Shown piece by piece: positions 36,323-45,992 of a stretch of 64,000 bases of DNA. The notes under the pieces are model-generated. The model made no database searches. It was not told the DNA's origin and worked only from the letters and a program-made list of their open reading frames with translations. The DNA is taken from the NCBI GenBank assembly GCA_019636565.1, contig JAHBXG010000008.1, positions 1 through 64,000 on the forward strand, given 5' to 3'. The DNA is from Phycisphaeraceae bacterium. GTDB taxonomy: Bacteria; Planctomycetota; Phycisphaerae; Phycisphaerales; UBA1924. Position 1 is the first letter of the stretch. The number at the start of each line of letters is the position of its first letter. Made by a program: the position numbers and the translations under genes.

Positions 36323-38368
36323 TCAATAAAGAAGTGTGAGGATGAAGTTGATGCGGTTATAGCCGGGCTCCACCGGTGTCGGACCCTCAAGGTTGTACAA
36401 CGCAACGCCCCAATCCACCCGGACGCTGATGTTCTGCTGGAACAAAAACTCCAGACCTACGCCGGTCCCGACCAGCGTCCCGTTGATCTCGTAGGGTTCG
36501 CGCTGGTTATTGACCGTTCGACCGACATCCACAAAGGCGCGGAAAATCAGATCCCAATCCGCCCGCCCATAGGGCTGCTGCGGCGCCCAACGGAAGGGGT
36601 GCCCCATGAAAGGAGTGGTCGTCGGGTCGCGAACCGGCAGAATCCGCGGGAAGTGAAATCGGTATTCTGCCGTAGCCAGAATCACAGTATCACCCGCCGA
36701 AACCGACTCGGGATAGCCCCGAACGCTGTAGGCGCCGCCCGCCACCTGCTCGACGTTGGGGATCAGTCGCCGGTTGTCCATGGTGAACTGGCCGCGGGTG
36801 ATCAGCACGATCTCGTGCGCCAGCGTCATATTCCGGTTCGCGGGCGTGTCGGGCGGCGCGATCGCACCTGCGTGCCCGTTGAATAACGGTTCCAGATAGA
36901 AGGTGTGCTCGATGTCCCACTTGAACATCGCCCATGCGCTACTGGGGTCGAGCCGCCCCAGGTTTGCGAGCTGCGATTGCTCGACGCCCGTGACAAACGG
37001 GGCCAGACCCTCGAAACCGATGATGGCTTTGGTGGTCGTGGAGTCTGATTCTCGCGTCAGCTTCAGGGCGCAATATGGCGAGAAAATGTTGGCGTAGCCC
37101 TTCTGATCGACCGCCTGGTTGTTGACTGCGATGTTGTCGAAGCGCCCGCCGACGCTGGCCTCGAGGAACCATTCACGCCTCTGTGCCAGCAGCACGCCGA
37201 TCTCGCCGCCCAACGTAAACCCGTTGCCCGTGAAGTCTTCGCCCGCCAGCCCGACGTCGGATGCGGTGTAGTTGTTGAGCCCGCCGTAGGAACGAAGCAC
37301 GACGCCGCTATCGCCAAGTGGGCGGTCGTATCCGGCGTTGAGTGCGTTGACGTCGGAAAACGAACTTGTGACGTAGTCCAGCCGGAATACGTCATCGTGA
37401 TTCGACAACTGGCTGTGCACAAAGCCCACGCGCTCGCGCCAGACATTCGTCTCGGTCGTCCCCGTGTTGGAAAGCTGCCCGTACAACGTCCACGGCTTGG
37501 ATTCGCTGACAAGATAATCCAGCACGACTTCGCCCGATTCGCGGGTTGGGCCCAGCGCCACATCCACGCGGCGCGCCGCGAGCCGGTTCAGACGGAGTGC
37601 GTAATTGTCGAGCTTGTCCTTGCGGATCAGATCGCCCGACTGAAGCGGACTTTGCTTGCGGATGCGTGCGTGAATCGGGTTGTCGATCCGCTGCTGGTTC
37701 TCGGCGAGCCGATCGCCCGAGGCGACAGTGCGAACCTGATTCACCACACCGGTCCAAATGACCAGACGCAGGTCGAATCGTTCTTCCTCGCCTTCCCCGC
37801 GCAAATCGTCCGCCGTCAATTCGTCGATGTCGCGGGAATCCGGCACCACGAACAAACCTATCAGTTCGCGCCGTGCCAGTTCCGAAACGATCGCCGCGCT
37901 CACCGCCTGGATCGCGCTCGTGAAGAATGTCGCCCCATGCGTTTGCACGCCCCCGAACGTGTCCCCCACCCGGATAACAACTGTCGGCAGCCCCTCGCGC
38001 GGCGCCATGTACCCGTCGCTGGTCAAACCAAGTTCCACGGGGATCAATTCGAGCTCGCTGATCGGCGGCAGATTCGGATGTTCGCGCCGGTACGCCAGAT
38101 CAAACCGCCGCACCTTGTACGACCGCTCTCCCGGACCCGGAATCGCCGGCGGCAGATTGTCTTCGTTGATCGGCTGCGACAAAGTGCGCGGAATCGGTGT
38201 CAGTTGCACCGCCGGGGCCCGCTCATCAATCGGAAGACGGCTGCTCTTTCCGTCGGCAGGCTGCGAAGGAAGTTCCGCGCGAACTGGCTGGCCGGCGCAA
38301 ATCGTCAGCAGCGCGGCCCAGACCAGCGTCCGAATCCACACCGGGGTTGTCGCCCTCGTCTGCGGCAT
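36323..38368 (-). CDS. TpsB/FhaC-type outer-membrane transporter
   Basis: The 681-residue protein has a signal peptide (MPQTRATTPVWIRTLVWAALLTICAGQ...VRA). An N-terminal extension and POTRA-like region lead into a 16-strand-type barrel of the Omp85 superfamily. The hallmark SVRGYPES (VRGY) is present, as are YGQLSNTGTTETN, the alternating YRFHFPRILP strand, and the terminal strand VEPGYNRINFILTLLY ending in an aromatic residue. It should sit in the outer membrane and export the TpsA-like exoprotein encoded next. The ATG at 38368 overlaps the stop of the TagF-like gene as TGATG. A GTG at 38413 would lengthen it. It is longer than typical TpsB (about 550-600), mainly at the N-terminus. Confidence 0.9.
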   Translation of the reverse strand: MPQTRATTPVWIRTLVWAALLTICAGQPVRAELPSQPADGKSSRLPIDERAPAVQLTPIPRTLSQPINEDNLPPAIPGPGERSYKVRRFDLAYRREHPNLPPISELELIPVELGLTSDGYMAPREGLPTVVIRVGDTFGGVQTHGATFFTSAIQAVSAAIVSELARRELIGLFVVPDSRDIDELTADDLRGEGEEERFDLRLVIWTGVVNQVRTVASGDRLAENQQRIDNPIHARIRKQSPLQSGDLIRKDKLDNYALRLNRLAARRVDVALGPTRESGEVVLDYLVSESKPWTLYGQLSNTGTTETNVWRERVGFVHSQLSNHDDVFRLDYVTSSFSDVNALNAGYDRPLGDSGVVLRSYGGLNNYTASDVGLAGEDFTGNGFTLGGEIGVLLAQRREWFLEASVGGRFDNIAVNNQAVDQKGYANIFSPYCALKLTRESDSTTTKAIIGFEGLAPFVTGVEQSQLANLGRLDPSSAWAMFKWDIEHTFYLEPLFNGHAGAIAPPDTPANRNMTLAHEIVLITRGQFTMDNRRLIPNVEQVAGGAYSVRGYPESVSAGDTVILATAEYRFHFPRILPVRDPTTTPFMGHPFRWAPQQPYGRADWDLIFRAFVDVGRTVNNQREPYEINGTLVGTGVGLEFLFQQNISVRVDWGVALYNLEGPTPVEPGYNRINFILTLLY

Positions 38369-39384
38369 CAGTCGCGTGTTCCCGCTTTTTCTGGCGAAGT
38401 TACGCCTCGCCACATCGCCGCCTTCGATCGAACCCGATCGGCGAACGCCGCATCAATGTTGAAAGGAACGTCCGTCGTCAGCGGGATCGCGGCTCGGCTG
38501 GCGCGCAGGCAAACCAACTCCGCCGTAGTCACCCGCCCGATCAGCGCATCGACCCAAGGCCCACCGCCGCCACTCGCCCCGATTGCCTCGATCGAAAGCA
38601 AGCCGTCTGGAACACCGGTCGGAACATTCAACAAGTCGAGTGCTGCGGCAGACCACGCCCACGCGCTGCCTCCGACGCCCATTCCTCCGATACACGGCAG
38701 CCTCAGGTGAACTCCACGCGACGACTGGGCCAGCCCGCGCTTGAGCGCCGGCTCGGCTTCTCGATGCAACGCATACGCCGCACGCACCAGTGGCTGCGCA
38801 CCATCAGCATTCAACGTTGAATCGGTGGCCAGCGATTCCCTGCATGCCCGGTCAAATCGGTCCGAGCCGCCGGGACCGATTCCCGAGGCTCTCGCCGACA
38901 ACCCTTCGCTTTCGCGCAGAAAAATCGACCGAACCGATTGTGCGTCCGTCTCCTGCCGGCAGGCCTCCATCGCCCGCGTGACGGATTCGGAAGCAAGTGC
39001 TGCCATGCGCGTCATCTCGAAGCCGCGAGCATGCACACACGCCACCATGGGATACTTCTTGCGGCCCCTCGCGTCGCTGCTCGACCACAACCGGCCGAAC
39101 ACAAACTCGTCAGCGCGGAATCGCCACACAAACGCGTGCTCGAAAACCGGCAGCGCCGCAGCGCCGAGTTTCTCCCACGATCCGCTGTCGATGTTCCCCG
39201 CGATGCCCTCTGCGTACAGCGTGCGGCGGACTTCTACAAGCCGCTCGGTGTTCAATCCCAGGTCCTGCATGTGGTCGTCCCAGCCGGGGTGCTTTCCGAA
39301 AAGGCACAACTGGGCGCGCGGCGCCCCGCCCCCTTCCGCCGGAGAGGACAATCCACCAAGCCATTGCGAGAGTTTCTTCAGCAT
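38368..39384 (-). CDS. TagF-like type VI secretion-associated protein
   Basis: The protein has 338 residues. FGKHPGWDDHMQDLG near the N-terminus resembles the opening of TagF-family proteins, and FVFGRLWSSSDARGRKKYPMVACV fits the conserved W-x-x-S-x-D-x-x-G-R-x-Y/F-P block. In proteobacterial type VI systems TagF acts as a post-translational repressor working with the forkhead protein. The C-terminal half (ALDLLNVPTGVPDGLLSIEAIG) is less clear. The ATG at 39384 is likely; a TTG at 39441, 12 bases after the IcmF-like stop, is the alternative. It sits between the IcmF-like gene and the tpsB-like gene and overlaps the latter by TGATG. Confidence 0.7.
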   Translation of the reverse strand: MLKKLSQWLGGLSSPAEGGGAPRAQLCLFGKHPGWDDHMQDLGLNTERLVEVRRTLYAEGIAGNIDSGSWEKLGAAALPVFEHAFVWRFRADEFVFGRLWSSSDARGRKKYPMVACVHARGFEMTRMAALASESVTRAMEACRQETDAQSVRSIFLRESEGLSARASGIGPGGSDRFDRACRESLATDSTLNADGAQPLVRAAYALHREAEPALKRGLAQSSRGVHLRLPCIGGMGVGGSAWAWSAAALDLLNVPTGVPDGLLSIEAIGASGGGGPWVDALIGRVTTAELVCLRASRAAIPLTTDVPFNIDAAFADRVRSKAAMWRGVTSPEKAGTRD

Positions 39385-39452
39385 CCTTGCTTTTCTGCCC
39401 GGGGCCTCCGCTTTGCGATCCGTGCCGGACTGCGACCTCAAGTTTCACTCGT

Positions 39453-42400
39453 TCAGCGAGGCCAGCTCGTCGTGCCCGGCCACTCTTCGGGTTTGGGCAT
39501 GGGCGACGAGAAAGTAACGTTCATCCAGAGGTGATAAGTCTGCTTCGACTCGAGTTCGACCACCGGCAGTGGAACCACCCACGAGTTGCCACCCGGTGCC
39601 GCCTGCCTTGCACCCGGAAGCAACGCGATAACGGCCGCCGTCCATGGACCCGAGATGCGGGACTCGCCGGCCGCGGCAGAATCGCCCAGATTTCGGAAGA
39701 ACCGGATTGTCACGCCCGGCCCCGGACTAGTCATCGACAACTGCTTCACCAGTTCCGCCGCTCGCGCCGCATCGATGCCCCGCAGCGCGATTCGCGGCCC
39801 CGGTCCTTCGCCATCACGCACGACCTCCATCTGCTCGAACCACTCGATGACGTCGCCGGCGCTGCTCACTCCCGAACTCGATAGCGGTGGCAGCGCTTCC
39901 ACGTCCCGTCGGCTCCACACCGGAACCATCGAAACGGTGACTGGCTGCCTTTGCTGCAAACCGCTGCCCAGCGCCGATGCGACGACCTGAATCTTCTCGA
40001 CACGGCCCCGCTGCTGATCGTTCAGCACCCGCTTGCCCCGCAAATCCAGTATCAAGTCCTTCAATTCCCCCGTCACATCCGGGGGCACTTCGCCCGGCGC
40101 CGCCAGTAGATCCGCAGCGCCCAATGCGCGCAGCAGGCCGGCCTCGTCCAACGGCTTTGAAAGCTCCGCCGAGCGTGACAGCGGCCAGCGATCGGCGGTT
40201 TTCAAGTAGTCCAACGCCTCGCGGGCCGCGGGTTCGTACTGGGCACGGAGAGACCGCAGCACACCGATCGCGACGCTTTCGCCAAAGATGTCACGGTCGC
40301 CGGGGCCCGCCAGTTCCGCCATTGCCTCAACCCGGGCCTGCCCGGATCCCTGCGCCAGGAGCGCGGCGCGGGCGGCGCGCCAATCGAACGCACCGAGCGG
40401 CACGAGCGATTTGAGCGCGTCTCCACGCCGGCGGAGGTTGCTCTCGTCGGACAAGCTCTTCAATGTCTGCTGGAGCCGCTCGATCGCGCCCTTGTTCTCG
40501 GGCGCGCTTCGAACGCTTGCCGGCAGCGGCTCGATCGCGTCGATCGCGGCTGCGGCCAACTGTCGCATCGGGCCTGTTGCGTCCGCCGCCCGATCGAGAC
40601 CGCTGGTCATGGCCGGCCCGAGTTTGTCCCATTCGCGCAGCGAATCGCTCAGAGACATCTCGCGCACCAGGCTGCTGGCCCAGACGCCGGCGTACCCGCG
40701 TGCGTAATCCTCGAGGCCGCGCCCGCGCGATTTCACTTCACCAAGCAGTCGCTCCCGATCGATCACCGCGCCGCCGGACGACAGTTCCGATTCGGCTCGC
40801 GTGAGGCCGGAAAGCACGATCCCGGCTGCGGCGGGAGAGTACTTGGTGGGTATTTCGCCGCCCTTGAGATCCGTCATGGGAATTGTCGGCTTCGCAAAGG
40901 GTTTCACGCCCTTGGAAGCGGCGATCGCCTCGACCGCGCTGGCCACGCCATCGGAGGAATCGGGCAGTTTCGCAAGGAACCCGCCGAGCGCTTCCGACGC
41001 TCCGGCCGCGCGCGCTGTTCGCACAAAGGTCTTGGCCACACCACCGACCAGCGTCCGAGCCGAAGCATCCGCGAGGCCGCGAACGATCGAGTCGATATCC
41101 GCCGCGGCACGCTCGGATCGGGCATCGAGTTGCTGGAAGCGATCTGCCAGACCGTACCAGTCGGCATCTCCCGCGGCCGATTCCCGGTCAAACAGTTCCT
41201 TGGCGCCGCGCTGGTACGCATCGAGTCGCACGCGATACGCCAATTCGCTTTCTCGACCGCCCGGGCCCGGAGCCGCCAATGGCATCACGGATGAAAGCGA
41301 GGTCGCGACGCGATCGGCGGCCTGATCAACCGCTTTTTCCGCCGAATCTCGGCGGGCGCCGATCAACTGACGCACCTCCGCGATTGTTTGTGGCTCGTTC
41401 GATTCGCCTTCACTCTGCGCGGGCAACTGGGCCAGCAGCAGCGCGTATTCGGCGTTAATCTGATCGATCGCTTCGCGCTTGGTCTGCTCAATGCTCCCCG
41501 CTAACTCCGAGGGATTCATTTTCAATCCGGCGAGAAGGGCGTCGCATCGGGAGGCGGCCGTAGTCATGGCATCGAGCCGCGCGCGGGCGTCGCCATTGAA
41601 AGAATCGAGTTCGGCCGTGGTCTGCACGACCGGAGTCGATTTGCCTTCCGCGTCGGGCATGCCGCGCAGACTCATCAATTTCGCCTCTTCCGAACGGAAC
41701 GCGCTCAGAGATTCCGCGACAAGAGAGAGGCGGCCGAGCGCGAACTCGTCGCCTCGCGCCCGCTGTCCCCACGAGCCGGCGAATCGCTCCAGTCCTTCGC
41801 GAAGCGATCGCAACGAAGCAACATCCCCCGCTGCCAAACTCTCGGGTGGCCAGGAGAATTTCCCATCCGATGCGGAGCCGATCCTGTAAGTCGAGTCGAT
41901 CGCATTCTGCCACGATGTCAACTCGTCCGGCACGGACTTGCCGTCAAGTACATAGGTGAAGATGGCTTTCAGGTCGATCAGCGCCGCTCGAGGGCCGCCG
42001 GCCGGGGCAAGCCCCAACTTGAGCGTTTCGAGCCTGATCAACTCGGCAAGTGCTGCGGTCGCGTGCGCATCCCACGCGCCGGATTCTCCCATGCGCTGCC
42101 GAGCGCCGTTCACCAGCGGGAGAAGGACGGAGCGTTCCAGCACCGCTGCTCCCGCGGCACGTTGTTCTTGCGAGAATCCGCCCCCGGCGCCAACCAGCGC
42201 TGCTGCTGGTGTGAAGACAAGCGGCACACGCACCGGCTCTTCGGCGCGCTTGGTGACCAAGCCCGGCAGTTTCGCCCGTGCCGCAACGGAATCGGGCAAG
42301 CCCACGTCCGCGCGATCACCCAGGTACACCCATTTTGGCGCTTCATAGCCGACGATCGCCGTGTCGCCTCGGGTCAGAGTCGGTCCCGTGGGCACACTCG

Positions 42401-43904
42401 GGTCAACATCCGCCGGCTTTTCAGGTTGAACGACGCCCACCGCGACGCCGATAGAGCGCCAAAACTCCCGTGGGCCTTCGATCGACTTGCCGAGTTGGCT
42501 CTGACCGTAGAAAGCAAATCCCAGAACCGCCACTGCGGCCGCGACGGCCGAGCCGAGCAGCACGAGCCGCCGCTTGTTCTGTTCCTGGCGCACGTTGGTG
42601 GCGCGCGTGACCAGACCCTTTTCGCGGAAGGCCTTGGAAAGGAACACATCCCGAAGGAAGAACGATCGCTCCTTTTCCCAGATCTTGCCGCCGGGAAGAC
42701 TGTCGAGCGTCAGCCCGAGCGCCTTGGCAAGATCCTGATCGAGTGCTTCGCCCTCGCGCATCGAACTGGTGAAGTAGATGCCGCGGAGGAAGAGAGGCTT
42801 GGGGCTCCACTCGCCACCGGCGAAGATTGTTTCCAGATACCGCTTGAGACGAGGCACGACCTTTTCGAGGTTTTCCGGAAGCGCGTACAGCTCGTCCACC
42901 TCGTCCATGCGCTTGCCGGTGCCCTGCGCGTACTTGGTGGTATCGGCAACGAGCGCGAGGCGGCGCGAAAGCAGGCGTTGCTTCACCTGCTTCATGTGCT
43001 CTTCGACAAGCTCGATCCGCAGGGGCGAATCGAGGTTGTCGGGGTTGCTCCAGCCGAGCAACTGGTGCTGCAGGTTCGGATCGTGGATATTGTCAAAGAA
43101 CTCGCGGAAGCCCGCGATCAGATCGCACTTGGTGATGATGACAAAGACCGGGAAACGCACATCCAGCGTCCGCTGGATCGTGTCGAGCTGCTGCGCGATC
43201 CGGCCGGCCTTGCTCTCGATCTCTTCGCTCTTGTCGCGGATCAGGCTGTCCGCGCCGATCACCAGGAACATGCCGTTGACCGGTTCGTTCGGACGGCTGC
43301 GCTTCAGCAGGCGCAGAAACTCTGCCCACTCGCCGCCATCTTCGCCCTCGGCCCCGCCGCTCCCCCCACCCTCCATGAACATGCGGCCCGCTGTATCCAG
43401 CACCACCGCGTGATTCGTAAACCACCAGTGCATGTTCAGCGTACCGCCGGCACCCTGCAGATAATCCTGCAGGCCCGGCGGGAATCCGACGTTGCAATGC
43501 CGCAGCGCCTCGGTCTTGCCCGAGCCCGCCGGACCGACCAACAAGTACCACGGCAGGCTGTACAGGTCTTTTCCCGCGGCGTTGAACTTCGCCACGCCGT
43601 CGTCAAACTTGCGGCGCAGATCGTCAAGCCGCGCCCGCTTCGCCGGATCGGTAATCACCGGGGCCATGCCCGCGGCGTTCTTGATCAGATCCGCAAACGG
43701 CACACCCTTGGCCTTGTCCCGCACCTGCACAAACCACTGGAATGCACCGATCGCGAGCGCCACCACCACCGCGCCGACGCCCAGCACCGCCAGAAACGTC
43801 CCGTCCTTGGGGATCATCTTCAGCAGCGCGGAATACTCGCCCGCGGCGATCGCTCGAACCCCGCCCACCCCCCACGCGCACACACCGAGAAGGAGTGAGT
43901 TCAC
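39453..43904 (-). CDS. tssM: IcmF/TssM-like inner-membrane secretion protein
   Basis: The 1,483-residue protein has membrane segments near residues 36-60 and 443-463. Between them is a GTPase/ATPase-like cytoplasmic domain with Walker A VGPAGSGKT (about 123-131), HAVVLDTAGR as the Walker B/DxxG region, and VFVIITKCDL as an NKxD-like motif. A long periplasmic region follows. This is the TssM/IcmF layout of the type VI (and type IVb) membrane complex. The Ala/Ser/Glu-rich helical periplasmic part is highly diverged. It overlaps the DotU-like gene by ATGA. Type VI sheath, Hcp and VgrG genes are not in the window, so whether a whole type VI system exists is open. Confidence 0.85.
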   Translation of the reverse strand: MNSLLLGVCAWGVGGVRAIAAGEYSALLKMIPKDGTFLAVLGVGAVVVALAIGAFQWFVQVRDKAKGVPFADLIKNAAGMAPVITDPAKRARLDDLRRKFDDGVAKFNAAGKDLYSLPWYLLVGPAGSGKTEALRHCNVGFPPGLQDYLQGAGGTLNMHWWFTNHAVVLDTAGRMFMEGGGSGGAEGEDGGEWAEFLRLLKRSRPNEPVNGMFLVIGADSLIRDKSEEIESKAGRIAQQLDTIQRTLDVRFPVFVIITKCDLIAGFREFFDNIHDPNLQHQLLGWSNPDNLDSPLRIELVEEHMKQVKQRLLSRRLALVADTTKYAQGTGKRMDEVDELYALPENLEKVVPRLKRYLETIFAGGEWSPKPLFLRGIYFTSSMREGEALDQDLAKALGLTLDSLPGGKIWEKERSFFLRDVFLSKAFREKGLVTRATNVRQEQNKRRLVLLGSAVAAAVAVLGFAFYGQSQLGKSIEGPREFWRSIGVAVGVVQPEKPADVDPSVPTGPTLTRGDTAIVGYEAPKWVYLGDRADVGLPDSVAARAKLPGLVTKRAEEPVRVPLVFTPAAALVGAGGGFSQEQRAAGAAVLERSVLLPLVNGARQRMGESGAWDAHATAALAELIRLETLKLGLAPAGGPRAALIDLKAIFTYVLDGKSVPDELTSWQNAIDSTYRIGSASDGKFSWPPESLAAGDVASLRSLREGLERFAGSWGQRARGDEFALGRLSLVAESLSAFRSEEAKLMSLRGMPDAEGKSTPVVQTTAELDSFNGDARARLDAMTTAASRCDALLAGLKMNPSELAGSIEQTKREAIDQINAEYALLLAQLPAQSEGESNEPQTIAEVRQLIGARRDSAEKAVDQAADRVATSLSSVMPLAAPGPGGRESELAYRVRLDAYQRGAKELFDRESAAGDADWYGLADRFQQLDARSERAAADIDSIVRGLADASARTLVGGVAKTFVRTARAAGASEALGGFLAKLPDSSDGVASAVEAIAASKGVKPFAKPTIPMTDLKGGEIPTKYSPAAAGIVLSGLTRAESELSSGGAVIDRERLLGEVKSRGRGLEDYARGYAGVWASSLVREMSLSDSLREWDKLGPAMTSGLDRAADATGPMRQLAAAAIDAIEPLPASVRSAPENKGAIERLQQTLKSLSDESNLRRRGDALKSLVPLGAFDWRAARAALLAQGSGQARVEAMAELAGPGDRDIFGESVAIGVLRSLRAQYEPAAREALDYLKTADRWPLSRSAELSKPLDEAGLLRALGAADLLAAPGEVPPDVTGELKDLILDLRGKRVLNDQQRGRVEKIQVVASALGSGLQQRQPVTVSMVPVWSRRDVEALPPLSSSGVSSAGDVIEWFEQMEVVRDGEGPGPRIALRGIDAARAAELVKQLSMTSPGPGVTIRFFRNLGDSAAAGESRISGPWTAAVIALLPGARQAAPGGNSWVVPLPVVELESKQTYHLWMNVTFSSPMPKPEEWPGTTSWPR

Positions 43905-44608
43905 TTCGCACCTCCGTCTGCGGCCGAGGCCGTGGCGCCCGAATCTTTGATCTGCTGAAGCGTCGTTCGTAAATCGCCCGAGGACCGCGCGAACATCATG
44001 AAGTACGCGAACACAACCACCGCGATCATGCCGACCGCCGCGATCGCGACACTTGTCAGGCTTCGGACGGGTGGCAGCGTCAACTTGCGCGTGTCAACAT
44101 TCCGATACGCTTCAGGACAGACCCGCTCGGTCTGGTCGATCTCCGCCAGCGCGCTCAGCCGGGGCAGCACTTCCGCCAGTTTCTTCGCGCCCGCCTCGCG
44201 ATTGCTGCCGTAAATGCCGGGCACACCCAGCCCGAGAATCTCCGCGAGCACCGCCAATCGCTCGGTCGATCCCGCCGAGTTGTCGGCGAGCGCTTTCTCG
44301 ACCGCCTCTTCGATCACCCGCACGCTCGAATCGACCCCGCGCTCGGGCGCCAGCGGCTTCCAAACGCCCGCAAAGCCCGCACGCATCGAACGCACGCTCG
44401 AATCGATAAAGACCAGCATCGAGGGCTCGACCGTCTCAAATCCTCGCATGATCTCGGGGTCGGCCGCGGCACGCGCCCGTGCGTCGTTGATCGCTGATCG
44501 CAGTTCCGAACGAACCACCGTCAGATCGATCGCCGCGCCTTTTCTCGCCAGCCGGTTCAGGCGGCAGATCTGCTGCAGCACCGGTTCAACCAATTCCAGA
44601 AGCGTCAT
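43901..44608 (-). CDS. tssL: DotU/TssL-like inner-membrane secretion protein
   Basis: The 235-residue protein starts with LLELVEPVLQQICRLNRLARKG. A helical domain contains MLVFIDSSVRSM and AVLAEILGLGVPGIYG, which match the DotU pattern (an early acidic/helical block and a late LGFxGxY-like turn). It ends in a single membrane helix (about residues 187-208, VAIAAVGMIAVVVFAYFMM) and a short Ser/Gly tail. TssL and TssM normally associate in the inner membrane, and here the genes overlap by ATGA. It also overlaps the preceding gene by ATGA. The family match is from pattern recognition and moderate. Confidence 0.72.
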   Translation of the reverse strand: MTLLELVEPVLQQICRLNRLARKGAAIDLTVVRSELRSAINDARARAAADPEIMRGFETVEPSMLVFIDSSVRSMRAGFAGVWKPLAPERGVDSSVRVIEEAVEKALADNSAGSTERLAVLAEILGLGVPGIYGSNREAGAKKLAEVLPRLSALAEIDQTERVCPEAYRNVDTRKLTLPPVRSLTSVAIAAVGMIAVVVFAYFMMFARSSGDLRTTLQQIKDSGATASAADGGAK

Positions 44609-45345
44609 TGGCCTCCTCCGACATCTCGCTGCGATGCGGACAGGCTATCGCGTTCGGCACTCGCAAACGTGCCCGCGAGATTCTCCGCAAACTCAGCTAC
44701 GGCACGAAGAATCTCGGCTTCGATATTCGCCTCCGATGCACCCGCCGTCTCGCCCATCAATTCCTTGTACTTTCGCCATGCCGCGGCGTCATTGCTGCCC
44801 AGCCGTGCAGCGCCGGTGCGCCCGTTCTCGGCCGTCGCGACTCGCTCGATCGTGTCCACGCCGAATCGCATCACGTGCCGGCTGGCATAGCGCTCCGCGG
44901 CCTGCGCGATCGCCGCGATCAAGGCCGCTGTCATGCGCCGCGTGGATGCCAACGCCCGTTCCGCTTCATCAAGGGCCTTGGCGCGTCGCTCGTCATCGCC
45001 CTCGGAGAGAACCCGTGCCAGCGCTTGCCCGAATGCACCCTCGCGTGTGAGCGCCGAATCCGGAGCGATCTTCTTGCTCCACGCATTCCACACGAGTTGA
45101 TCGAGCTGGGTGATCGTCTCGGCCATTTCCGAGGCGGCATAGAGATCGAGTTTGAGTCGCTCCAATTGCCCGGAGGCCTCATCCAACGCGGCGAGACCCT
45201 CCGGGGTCGCGCCTTCCCGGGCCCGGCGCAATGCTTCTTCCGCCTGGATCAGCCTCGTGTGCCATGCTGTTGCGGTGCGTTGGGCCAAGAACCTCTTTCC
45301 CACAGAACTGTGGATGTGCTCGCCACCGAGCAAAACGACCTTCAC
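44605..45345 (-). CDS. Helical protein of unknown function in the secretion operon
   Basis: The 246-residue protein is predicted to be almost wholly alpha-helical and rich in Ala, Glu and Arg (for example LIQAEEALRRAREGATPEGL and RAKALDEAERALASTRRMTAAL). I see no signal peptide, membrane helix or known motif. The apparent start is GTG at 45345, and later GTGs are possible. It overlaps the DotU-like gene by ATGA, so it is probably a component or regulator of the same complex. By position it could replace a cytosolic baseplate or accessory subunit, but I cannot assign one. Confidence 0.6.
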   Translation of the reverse strand: MKVVLLGGEHIHSSVGKRFLAQRTATAWHTRLIQAEEALRRAREGATPEGLAALDEASGQLERLKLDLYAASEMAETITQLDQLVWNAWSKKIAPDSALTREGAFGQALARVLSEGDDERRAKALDEAERALASTRRMTAALIAAIAQAAERYASRHVMRFGVDTIERVATAENGRTGAARLGSNDAAAWRKYKELMGETAGASEANIEAEILRAVAEFAENLAGTFASAERDSLSASQRDVGGGQ

Positions 45346-45644
45346 CGACGAGCATACCGGCTGCCGGTCCAGCCGAACACGACACTACCCCGCCAAGGCC
45401 CGCCGGGAAGGCGGGGCACGACAGGGTCGGGGCGAATCAGGCTCTCTATTAGTACGTCGGCGCTTGGTCCCCACGACCGTTACAGACCGCATGATCCGCG
45501 CGATTCTTGCGCGTTTTCTTGCCCCCGCCTGTCCGACCCGCACCCGTATTCCGATCTTTTGGGGTCAAGCCCATCGGGGCGCGTGAGCAGTGTCTGACTC
45601 GGATGGTCGAGCAAAACAGCCCCTGATGGGGCGGGAGCGGGGAG
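45346..45644. promoter_or_regulatory. Divergent region between secretion operon and lipoprotein gene
   Basis: This roughly 300-base region separates divergently transcribed genes and should hold both promoters. A perfect 7-bp inverted repeat ccccgcc/ggcgggg (45388-45394 with 45410-45416) lies 43 bases from the minus-strand start and could be an operator or leader hairpin. gcccctgatggggc (about 45617-45630) is a second small hairpin. gggagcgggg precedes the plus-strand ATG at 45645. I cannot place -35/-10 boxes with confidence. Confidence 0.35.
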
Positions 45645-45983
45645 ATGCAGACGGTCTACAGCCGTCGTTTTTCTTTTTTGGGGTCGAGCGCTGCCTTCCG
45701 GGCAGTCGCCGGCCTCGCCTCCATCACCCTGCTCGCGGGGTGCTCGAGCGGTCCGAGCGCTCCGGCCGCCCTGGCTCCGGTGCCCTCCGGCTCGATGGCC
45801 GCCCGCGATGCCGCAGCAGACATCACCAACCCCGGCGTGCTATCGATGGCCGCTGGTGATCGGCTGGGCATGGCCGTCTATGCCCGAAACATCGAACTGG
45901 CCCGCGCCGACCTGCGAGAGCGAACCCGGATGGCGGCAAGGCAGCCAGCCTCGCGAACCGTGGTTGCCAGTGCGGATGAATAA
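45645..45983 (+). CDS. Small predicted lipoprotein
   Basis: The 112-residue protein has an N-terminal export signal ending in a lipobox (ASITLLAGCSSG; Cys about 33). A Pro/Ser/Ala linker and a short helical segment (VYARNIELARADLRERTRMAAR) follow. It is the only plus-strand gene inside the minus-strand secretion region and stops 9 bases before the convergent stop of the 1,490-residue gene. No family is recognised. Its location suggests but does not show a link with the secretion proteins. Good ribosome site: GGGAG. Confidence 0.65.
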   Translation: MQTVYSRRFSFLGSSAAFRAVAGLASITLLAGCSSGPSAPAALAPVPSGSMAARDAAADITNPGVLSMAAGDRLGMAVYARNIELARADLRERTRMAARQPASRTVVASADE

Positions 45984-45992
45984 CGCGCAGGC

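Noticed and set aside
42063..43898. 611-residue antisense open frame over the IcmF-like gene
   Set aside because: His/Arg/Gln-rich shadow of a gene with clear Walker motifs on the other strand.
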